Assembly (NCBI RefSeq): GCF_035621135.1
Contig: NZ_CP141728.1
Location: 2,914,001 to 2,978,000, forward strand
DNA: 64,000 nt
Direction: 5' to 3'
Source of the DNA: Sinanaerobacter sp. ZZT-01
GTDB lineage: Bacteria; Bacillota; Clostridia; Peptostreptococcales; Anaerovoracaceae
Positions 29,885-36,234 of the stretch are shown in pieces. The translations under genes and the position numbers were made by a program. Within the stretch, counting starts at the first letter, position 1. Every line of letters starts with the position of its first letter. The notes under the pieces are model-generated. The model was not told where the DNA came from and ran no database searches. It saw only the letters and a program-made list of their open reading frames with translations.

Positions 29885-30340
29885 TTGAGCAAAATAAATC
29901 CAAAAAAAATATTTGTACAATATAGAAATAAGATGACGCCATATGAGCCGATTGCGGCACGTAAATATACCATAACGCACTCAGATATAACAGGAGAATT
30001 ATTCATAGTGATCTCTGAAGAATATGCAGAAGACAAGATCAAAGAAATTCGGGATGAAGTACGGCTTTCTTGGGAAAAGAGAGAAGGAAAACCTACTCTA
30101 ATTGGATCTGTTTTAGTTGATCAAAAAGGTGTTATTGAAAATGCAAAAATACGCAACGCAATTTTTTATAATGAAATGCCGGTTGCACTAGAAGCATTGC
30201 GTCAGGCAGACCGATTTTTATTTGAAGAGTACCCACATCTCAATGATGCCCCCGTACTCATTCATTTTATTTCGGATGATCCCGCATATAATAAAACCTA
30301 TGATTTCGGAACAATCGGGAACTATGAGATGAAGACATGA
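29885..30340 (+). CDS. Staygreen (SGR) family protein
   Basis: A 151-residue protein resembling the staygreen family (Pfam PF12638), recognised by the pattern RKYTITHSDITGELF (about 26-40) and the following ISEEYA and VRLSWE blocks. Plant SGR removes magnesium from chlorophyll a; bacterial homologues occur in non-photosynthetic species and have been reported to have promiscuous Mg-dechelatase activity. Its native substrate in this anaerobe is unknown. The start is TTG at 29885, after AGAAGGTGA. Transcribed alone; an inverted repeat CACATA...TATGTG lies about 75-90 bp upstream. Confidence 0.72.
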   Translation: MSKINPKKIFVQYRNKMTPYEPIAARKYTITHSDITGELFIVISEEYAEDKIKEIRDEVRLSWEKREGKPTLIGSVLVDQKGVIENAKIRNAIFYNEMPVALEALRQADRFLFEEYPHLNDAPVLIHFISDDPAYNKTYDFGTIGNYEMKT

Positions 30341-30354
30341 TTACAAATAATACA

Positions 30355-30389
30355 TAAAAAAACTGAATCCGTTTATCACGGATTCAGTT
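30355..30389 (-). terminator. Terminator of the 30.4 kb micro-gene
   Basis: AACTGAATCCGT / ACGGATTCAGTT with a five-base loop, then TTTTTT on the minus strand only. The one-sided U-run shows that transcription comes from the minus strand, not from the staygreen gene. Confidence 0.72.
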
Positions 30390-30399
30390 AAAATCTGTT

Positions 30400-30519
30400 T
30401 TAATTTGCTTGCTTTTTAGTTTCCCCGTTTGTTACGTCCCGTCTCTCCCCCTTCTCTTTCAACCCATTCCCCCATCAATCAATTAAAATTGCTAATTCTG
30501 ATTTCATATTATGTTTCAT
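30400..30519 (-). other. Micro-gene: short ORF with strong ribosome site, in-frame UGA and G-rich 3' part
   Basis: On the minus strand, AAAGGAGG stands seven bases before an ATG at 30519. The frame gives 14 codons (MKHNMKSELAILID), then TGA at 30475-30477, then 24 more codons to TAA at 30400. The stretch after the TGA carries G-runs GGGGG, GGG, GGGGG, GGG and GGGG in an otherwise AT-rich region. An intrinsic terminator follows 10 bp later. It may be a 14-residue peptide gene whose transcript has a structured tail, a decayed short gene, or a small RNA. I do not recognise it. Function unknown. Confidence 0.45.
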
Positions 30520-30697
30520 AAATCTTCCTCCTTTTAAAGTATATCGCTGTCGTTTTGCATTCTTTCACAAATGATATGTAAATTCTTATATATTTACGGA
30601 AAATATCATTTCTGGTTGTTCACTTGTCATTTTAAAAAAATTGAAGTAAAATTATTCTAATCAATAAATGAAATGGAGTAAAGAAAGGGAGATTGAA

Positions 30698-31096
30698 ATG
30701 GAAAAAGTTATTCAATTTTTAAAAGAAAATCCAGTTTTTTATTTTGCTACGGTAGAAGAAGGGCTTCCAAAGGTAAGACCGTTTGGTTTTTTCATGGTAT
30801 ATGAAGGAAAACTTTATTTTGCAATTGGAAAACATAAGAAAACGTTTCAGCAAATATTGAAAAATCCTCACGTTGAAATTTGTACATCCTCTAAAGACAA
30901 TGAGTGGATCCGGATTCGTGGTGAAGTAATCGTTGATGATAATTCGGAAGTTCTTTCCGCTGCATTTGAAACAATGCCTATGTTGAAACAGATTTATAAC
31001 GACACCACCGGCCAGAAACTCGGTATGATATACATGAAAGATCCGGTTGCCGAAATCGCTGATATGAAGGGGAAATTTGAAGAAGTTCAATTATAA
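30698..31096 (+). CDS. Pyridoxamine 5'-phosphate oxidase-family FMN-binding protein
   Basis: A split-barrel flavin-binding protein of 132 residues, similar to clostridial small PNPOx-like proteins. Features are FLKENPVFYFATVEEGLPKVRPFG (about 6-29), IRIRGEVIVDD, and a C-terminal MKGKFEEVQL. It probably binds FMN or F420-like flavin and may be a reductase; the exact reaction is not known. A start ten codons earlier is possible, but AAAGGGAG precedes the ATG at 30698. A terminator follows. Confidence 0.85.
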   Translation: MEKVIQFLKENPVFYFATVEEGLPKVRPFGFFMVYEGKLYFAIGKHKKTFQQILKNPHVEICTSSKDNEWIRIRGEVIVDDNSEVLSAAFETMPMLKQIYNDTTGQKLGMIYMKDPVAEIADMKGKFEEVQL

Positions 31097-31103
31097 AATA
31101 GAG

Positions 31104-31152
31104 AAAAAATCCGCCATGCGATATGTTTTTATCGTTTCATGACGGATTTTTT
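31104..31152 (+). terminator. Shared terminator between converging genes at 31.1 kb
   Basis: AAAAAATCCG pairs with CGGATTTTTT, extended by CATG/CATG and by an inner CGATA/TATCG stem. It has A and T flanks, so it serves both the FMN-binding gene and the UroD-like gene. Confidence 0.82.
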
Positions 31153-31154
31153 TA

Positions 31155-32021
31155 CTACTTAACAGTTAAATGAAAAATCTTTCTTTTTGCTGCAACATTT
31201 AATTCCCTGTTGCATTTTTGACCTGTAAATCTTACAGTCGGGTTGTTTTGATAAGCTGACAAATAATCGGTTTCTCCTTCAATCGTTTCTTCTTTCCATT
31301 TTGCCTTGCTGCAACCAGTAAGCATGAATGCAATTTTCGGACACATGTGCACAATGCTCTCTTTTGAAAGTACACGTTCCAACTCTTTGATGAGAGGGTA
31401 TGTAAACCAATCTACGATTTTTTTCGCAAATCTCGGACCAATGATATTAACTCCCCCAGATGAATCCGAATAAAAAAATAAGTGGCATCCCGCTTTTTCA
31501 GCCGCAAGAAAATAGGTAATTAAATCTGTTTTTGCTTTTTCACATACCTGTTTCATAAGATCTGGTTTCGCCACACATGTCATAAAAACCTTTTGAATGT
31601 CCATTAAGGAATTAAGCATGTCAAATATTCCTCTTATTTCTAAGGCAACCGTTTCACCTTGTTCGGTCAATATCCTACAAGCTTTTAAAAGCTCTGCCAT
31701 TCTTCCGTTTGATGGGTCCATTCCAGGCAAAGTCAAAAATTCTTCCGTTTCTTTTAAACAATCTACACTTTTTCGAGGACCAAGCGGAGATTCATCATAT
31801 TTAATCATCCCTCCCAAATTTTCAGCTTCTACACAAGTGTCAAAGGGAAGTTTACAAAAACTGCTTTTTCTTTCTTGTTTAATTTGAAGAGCTAGTTTTA
31901 CCATATCTTCAGCATGCAAGTATAAATCTGGTAGCTTCATTCCTAGGGAAGCTGCGTACTCAGGTGTAATTCCCCGATAATCAGCATATTGACATTTAAA
32001 ATCAACTAATTTAGCCATCAT
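31155..32021 (-). CDS. UroD/MtaA-superfamily protein, probable zinc-dependent methyltransferase-like
   Basis: A 288-residue member of the uroporphyrinogen decarboxylase superfamily. This superfamily includes true UroD and zinc-dependent methylcobamide:coenzyme methyltransferases (MtaA, MtbA, CmuA). HMCPK (about 245) and CN in FTGQKCN near the C-terminus look like the HxC...C zinc ligands of the methyltransferases, which UroD lacks. The chain is about 50 residues shorter than MtaA. ATG at 32021 follows AAAGGAGG by five bases. No corrinoid protein or MtaB gene is near, so its methyl donor and acceptor are unknown. Confidence 0.75.
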   Translation of the reverse strand: MMAKLVDFKCQYADYRGITPEYAASLGMKLPDLYLHAEDMVKLALQIKQERKSSFCKLPFDTCVEAENLGGMIKYDESPLGPRKSVDCLKETEEFLTLPGMDPSNGRMAELLKACRILTEQGETVALEIRGIFDMLNSLMDIQKVFMTCVAKPDLMKQVCEKAKTDLITYFLAAEKAGCHLFFYSDSSGGVNIIGPRFAKKIVDWFTYPLIKELERVLSKESIVHMCPKIAFMLTGCSKAKWKEETIEGETDYLSAYQNNPTVRFTGQKCNRELNVAAKRKIFHLTVK

Positions 32022-32206
32022 CAAATCCTCCTTTTTCAATCATTCACACTTCCTTCATTTGCTAAATTGTTTTGATAACCAATCGGTATTATGAATTAAA
32101 ACCCTGCTGGATTCTCCTAATTCGTTTTCTCAATTGGCTTAATACGTTTATTATATACTGTTAAAATATTATTTCCATAAGATTCAGAAATTTCGATTAA
32201 AGTTTT

Positions 32207-33997
32207 TCATCTGCGCTCTTCGCTAATCCAAAAAGAAACGCCTGTTTGTGTATTCATAATTCCATATTGGAGATGATGCATATCCAGTATTTGTTTTACG
32301 ATTGCGAGTCCTAAACCGGTCCCCTCAATATTCTCCGCTTCACTCTCATCCCTTTTTCTCGATTCTTCCGCCTTGTAAAATGGTTCCCAAATATGATCCA
32401 TTTTTTCCTCCGGAATTGGCTCGCCCGTATCTTCTATTTGAAACCCTGATTTCTCTATTCTTACGGTTATCTCTCCCCCTTTTATACAATAACGCAGGCT
32501 ATTTGAGAAAAGATTATGAAGAACCTTTGTCATTTGCACGCTGTCACACGTTAAGATGAATAAGTCATTTTCTTCTATATGCAACAAAATCTCTCTTTCC
32601 ATAAGCATCCGATTGTATTTTAAACTCTCTTGTTTTATAAGATCATTCATCTTTATTTTTTCTAAATGAAGTGACTGCACTCCAGATTCCAGTTTAGATA
32701 ATGTCAGCATTTCCATTATCATATGATCCATCCTCTGCACTTCTCCTGCAATGACATCCAGATATTCGTCTTTTTTAAAATTGATATTTTCCTTTAGCGC
32801 TTCTGTATAGGCACTGATAAGTGCTACCGGTGTTTTCAAGTCGTGTGCAATTGCATCCGTAAACCTGCGTCTGTTCACTTCAAGTGCCTCTTGTCTTTTG
32901 TAAATTTCCCAAAGCTTGCGTGACAGAAATATCCACGTAAACAGGAGTAAGAGGAACGAGGATAAATAAACCAAAACTAGGGATTTAAAAGTATATAGCC
33001 AAGGGTTAAAGACCCCTTCCACTACAAAATAGAAACCCTTCCCATCCATGATTTCTCTGTCTTTAAAATAGCAAATATCGGTTACCTTAACCTGCAAAAA
33101 CCCTTCTGCATAATTGTAAACGTAACGATCCTTTAAGTTGATAGGATTCAGTACGGAAGGATCTGCTGCTGCTTTTGCTAAGGATGATTTTTTTAAATTC
33201 TCAGAATCTGACAAAGGAAGATAGTCTAATCCATTTTTCACAGTATAACTATTTTCAAGTGAACAATCTATAAAGTTTCTTAGTTCAAAATCATCTATAT
33301 TTTCCGGATGGAAGATATATTCTTTCTCCAATTGCTCATTTAATTTTCGGGAAGAAGAAGCTATCGAACCACTCCCATCTTCTAATGATGTATAAGTAAT
33401 ATCATTTATCTCATATTCTTCTTCTGTCACAATGATCTTCTTTGGAACAATTTCATTATCCTTTATGTATATATCCGCTGTAATCTTATACTCTTTTACT
33501 AAATCGCCCGTTTTTACCTTCTCATCTAAGGAATGTGGACTATACTGCCAATACTGTTCTAGCTCATTTATTTCGTCAGGTTTCATATAGTCATCCAAGC
33601 AGATTCCAAAGGCTTGCGTTGTCCAGTCGCCGTATTCTGTCTGAATATGCTCATTTATTACAAGATATTCTCCACTCTTACTGATTAAGTCTTTATTCTC
33701 ATCAAAAATAGCACAAGCTCCATATAAAAGCGGCTCTCCCATACTGCTTGCAATCGAATTGCAGATTTTTGAAATCGCATAACGATTTACCAAGCTGGGA
33801 TCGGCTTCGTATTCGAACATACTTTTCTGGGCCATGTACACTGCATTGCTTAATTTGTTGGTATTAACAAAGGCAGTTCTTGACACTACAATCTGCTCAT
33901 AGATCACGGTAAAAATCATCATGGTAATCAAATAAAAAATCAAGAGACTAATTAAAGTTCTCACGTATATATTTTTCTTTTCATATCTATTTTTCAT
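32207..33997 (-). CDS. Sensor histidine kinase with large external domain
   Basis: Membrane kinase of 596 residues. Helix 1 is at about 12-33, then about 300 outer residues with no domain I recognise, then helix 2 at about 332-358. The kinase core has the phospho-acceptor His385 in AIAHDLKTPVAL, the N box NLFSNSLRY, the G1 box EDTGEPIP, and the G2 box EGTGLGLAIV. Start overlaps the response regulator stop by 11 bases, so the pair is co-expressed and works together. The signal sensed is unknown. Confidence 0.92.
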   Translation of the reverse strand: MKNRYEKKNIYVRTLISLLIFYLITMMIFTVIYEQIVVSRTAFVNTNKLSNAVYMAQKSMFEYEADPSLVNRYAISKICNSIASSMGEPLLYGACAIFDENKDLISKSGEYLVINEHIQTEYGDWTTQAFGICLDDYMKPDEINELEQYWQYSPHSLDEKVKTGDLVKEYKITADIYIKDNEIVPKKIIVTEEEYEINDITYTSLEDGSGSIASSSRKLNEQLEKEYIFHPENIDDFELRNFIDCSLENSYTVKNGLDYLPLSDSENLKKSSLAKAAADPSVLNPINLKDRYVYNYAEGFLQVKVTDICYFKDREIMDGKGFYFVVEGVFNPWLYTFKSLVLVYLSSFLLLLFTWIFLSRKLWEIYKRQEALEVNRRRFTDAIAHDLKTPVALISAYTEALKENINFKKDEYLDVIAGEVQRMDHMIMEMLTLSKLESGVQSLHLEKIKMNDLIKQESLKYNRMLMEREILLHIEENDLFILTCDSVQMTKVLHNLFSNSLRYCIKGGEITVRIEKSGFQIEDTGEPIPEEKMDHIWEPFYKAEESRKRDESEAENIEGTGLGLAIVKQILDMHHLQYGIMNTQTGVSFWISEERR

Positions 33998-34667
33998 GGT
34001 TCACCTCAAATTTATATCCTGTTTTTACAATTGTTTTTATATAAGAATCGTATGGCTTAATCGCTTTTCTCAGCTTTTTCACATGACTGTCCACAACACG
34101 GTCGCTCCCATCAAAAGCATGGTCCCATACCTGATTCAACAGCTGCTCTCTGGTTACTATCCGTTTTTCATTTCTAATAAAAAAAAGTAATATCTTATAC
34201 TCTAGATTGGGTAGATTAATATAATTGTCATCGATTTTTATCTCTTTTCTTTCAGGATAAATGGTAATCCCTCCTGCCTGAAGCTTCTCACTAACTACCC
34301 TGCCTGCAGTTCGATTTATAAGTGCAGTGGACTTTGCAAATAAGACTGCAAGTGAAAACGGTTTTGTAACATAGTCATCTGCTCCGAGCTCATATCCGTA
34401 AAGCTTATCTTCTTCGTCTGTCTTGGCAGTTAAAAAAATAATGGGAACCTCCGAGTCTCTTCGTACCTTCTTACATAAAGAAAATCCGTCCAGCTTTGGC
34501 ATCATTACATCGAGCAAGATGAGATCAAATTCTTGCAAAGAAAGAACTTCCAGTGCTTGCAATCCATTATTTGCACAAACTAGATTGCAGCCTTTTACTT
34601 CAAAATAGTCTTTTATGATATTCTGCATTTTTAATTCATCCTCTACCAATAATATTTTATAGGTCAT
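33987..34667 (-). CDS. OmpR/PhoB-family response regulator
   Basis: DNA-binding partner of the sensor kinase. The 226 residues comprise a receiver domain with the acidic pair ED at 10-11, the phospho-acceptor Asp53 in ILLDVMMPKLDG, and Lys in VTKPFS, then a winged-helix effector domain from about 130 (REQLLNQVWDHAFDGSDRVVDSHVKKLRKAI). GAAGGAGG precedes the ATG. A TATAAT with upstream CGG lies 29 bp before the start codon. Targets are not evident from neighbouring genes. Confidence 0.95.
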   Translation of the reverse strand: MTYKILLVEDELKMQNIIKDYFEVKGCNLVCANNGLQALEVLSLQEFDLILLDVMMPKLDGFSLCKKVRRDSEVPIIFLTAKTDEEDKLYGYELGADDYVTKPFSLAVLFAKSTALINRTAGRVVSEKLQAGGITIYPERKEIKIDDNYINLPNLEYKILLFFIRNEKRIVTREQLLNQVWDHAFDGSDRVVDSHVKKLRKAIKPYDSYIKTIVKTGYKFEVNHEK

Positions 34668-34759
34668 CTCATTACCTCCTTCTGCCGTATATCTTATTAT
34701 ACCGATATGTTCTCTTTATGTCCTAAAGAAATCTTTTACTGTAAATGAAATCAGAGAAT

Positions 34760-34796
34760 AAAAAAATAAGACCACAATAAAAAAATGCGGTCTTAT
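34760..34796 (-). terminator. Terminator after the 34.85 kb small gene
   Basis: Minus-strand stem ATAAGACCGCA / TGTGGTCTTAT with one G-U pair and a T-rich loop, followed by six Ts. It separates the small gene from the two-component operon. Confidence 0.8.
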
Positions 34797-34844
34797 AGAT
34801 TTTTTTGTTAAATATTCCATATTTCTTTTTACATTCGCCCGGCT

Positions 34845-35147
34845 TCAGTCAGCTGCTGTCTCCCATGGAGTATAAACACAATAGCACTCTCTTGTTTCAC
34901 CCATATAAATCCAAACATTATCTCCCATCTCTAATCTCTCATCAAACGTTTGATTCGGAATAAAAAGTTTAACTGAAACTCTTTTTGTCCCTCGAAGGGT
35001 CAGCCCTTCCGGACTGGGGTTGCGCTGAAAGCTCTTAAGCTTATTTCCTAAGTCGGAAATTCCTGTTTCCTTTGACAAGGCCGGAACAACCTTGTCTGTT
35101 TCCGCATACACAATGTTATCCGGATTTTTAAACCACTGAATGTTCAT
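34845..35147 (-). CDS. Hypothetical protein of 100 residues
   Basis: No family recognised. The product is soluble and charged, starts MNIQWFKNPDNIVYAE and ends YCVYTPWETAAD, with a cysteine pair CYC near the C-terminus. The start is ATG at 35147, because the upstream in-frame ATG overlaps its own GGAGG. It is the first gene downstream of the cobalamin riboswitch on the same strand, but a terminator and about 150 bases lie between them. A near-perfect palindrome at 35195-35213 sits 48 bp before the start and may be an operator. Confidence 0.6.
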   Translation of the reverse strand: MNIQWFKNPDNIVYAETDKVVPALSKETGISDLGNKLKSFQRNPSPEGLTLRGTKRVSVKLFIPNQTFDERLEMGDNVWIYMGETRECYCVYTPWETAAD

Positions 35148-35194
35148 ACTAGAATCCTCCATTTATTTTATATCATAAAAAAGTGAATAGAATG

Positions 35195-35213
35195 AAATCG
35201 AAAATTTCGATTT
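35195..35213. repeat. Palindrome upstream of the 100-residue hypothetical gene
   Basis: AAATCGAAA-A-TTTCGATTT is a 9+1+9 near-perfect palindrome. Part of it, AAAATTTCGATT, recurs at the end of the pseudogene (36145-36156). It could be an operator for the hypothetical gene. Confidence 0.45.
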
Positions 35214-35297
35214 ACAAAGGCTCCGCTTTATGCAGATCATATTAAAACTTCTGCCCAATTATGTAGAAACAGCTTATCGACAAGTCATGTTGTAGCA

Positions 35298-35330
35298 TAA
35301 AAAAACTGTGACTAGATGAAAGTCACAGTT
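35298..35330 (-). terminator. Terminator of the cobalamin riboswitch transcript
   Basis: Minus-strand stem AACTGTGACT / AGTCACAGTT with a seven-base loop, followed by TTTTTTT. It stands 74 bases after the riboswitch P1 stem and before any sizable gene. Confidence 0.85.
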
Positions 35331-35403
35331 CCGTTTTTAACTGGATCTATTTATGCACATTACACACTACAATACAATTTGTTTACCATAGCTTCCTGCG
35401 CTT

Positions 35404-35592
35404 AAAACTTATGCATGTCTTCTGACTCGTGTATCATCACCCTTTGCCGACCTTCCCAAGTTTTACTCAGTGGTTGCTACTTTCCATAGCTGCGGCTTGG
35501 ATTCCTCACTTACAGCGGCGGTACCGTCCCGGATTTGCACCGGAGTTCCATCTTAGCCATCAGCAACTTTCTACTGATGGAACATAAACTTT
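35404..35592 (-). promoter_or_regulatory. Cobalamin riboswitch
   Basis: An adenosylcobalamin-type aptamer on the minus strand. It shows CCGGTGCAAATCCGGGACGG, CCGCCGCTGTAA, CCACTG, GGGAAGG, and the B12-box AGTCAGAAGACATGC (about 35413-35427). Flanks AAAGTTTATG and CATAAGTTTT can pair over ten bases as P1 with two wobble pairs. These elements in this order define the family. A nine-codon ORF (35360-35389) and a terminator follow; the next gene is a 100-residue hypothetical protein. Confidence 0.95.
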
Positions 35593-35610
35593 ACTATTTT
35601 ATTTATATTC

Positions 35611-35639
35611 AGTATCTCATTTTCTTACTCGCTTGTCAA
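35611..35639 (-). promoter_or_regulatory. Promoter for the cobalamin riboswitch transcript
   Basis: TTGACA (35634-35639) and GATACT (35611-35616) with a 17-base spacer on the minus strand, ending just before the riboswitch P1 stem. Confidence 0.75.
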
Positions 35640-35694
35640 ACTAGCTTTCAATTCCCCTTTCAATGAAAGAACACTCTGCGTATTACACAGCTTA

Positions 35695-35723
35695 TTGACA
35701 ACCTAACTATCCTATGCTATTCT
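35695..35723 (+). promoter_or_regulatory. Promoter for the Cys/His-rich pseudogene
   Basis: TTGACA (35695-35700) and TATTCT (35718-35723) with a 17-base spacer. Downstream GTTAG-tttaag-CTAAC (35732-35747) may be an operator. It diverges from the riboswitch promoter 56 bp away. Confidence 0.65.
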
Positions 35724-35812
35724 ATTTAGATTGTTAGTTTAAGCTAACTTTAAATTTAATAATTATTAAGAATTAGTTTTGAATTACCTGCTTAAATAGA
35801 AAGGATTATATT

Positions 35813-36158
35813 ATGAATACCACACAAAAAGGCTGCTGCTGCCAAAGCAACCATGAAAGCACTTACGAAAACGAGCATAGTTGCTGTGGATGTAATTGCG
35901 GACATCATCAAAAAAAAATGCAAATATCGGAAGAAGAAACGGAATTCCTAAAACAATTAGCACAGATTCCTTATTTACCTTTGGCCCGCTTTATATTGAA
36001 AAGCAGCAAGTCAAGCCATTTAGAATCAGTAGCGCTCGCTCCGGTCTGTAGCACAAGGAAAAGAGAACGAGGACTTCTTATTTGATATTCCCTTCATAGA
36101 ATTTGGCAGCATTGCATTAACCTATGCGGGGCAGATAGTAATTGAAAATTTCGATTAA
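35813..36158 (+). pseudogene. Decayed gene for a Cys/His-rich metal-binding-like protein
   Basis: The open frame from ATG 35813 gives a Cys/His-rich N-terminus (CCCQ, SCCGCNCGHHQ) and then LAQIPYLPLARFILKSSKSSH and ESVALAPV. It then departs into a short unrelated tail ending at 36085. In the +1 frame from about 36048, the DNA encodes EDFLFDIPFIEFGSIALTY and ends at TAA 36158, which reads like the C-terminus of the same kind of protein. The simplest view is an internal deletion with frameshift that removed a central part. The family is unnamed to me. The promoter and ribosome site are still intact. Confidence 0.65.
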
Positions 36159-36234
36159 CAATATCTTTGTGTTACACAGCGTAAATAAACACGTAACGTA
36201 CCTATGAAATATGTATGGAAAAAAGTAAAGAAAT

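Noticed and set aside
35360-35389. Nine-codon ORF (MVNKLYCSV) between the riboswitch and its terminator
   Set aside because: It has AGGAAG ahead, but is too short to tell from chance; mentioned in the riboswitch entry only.
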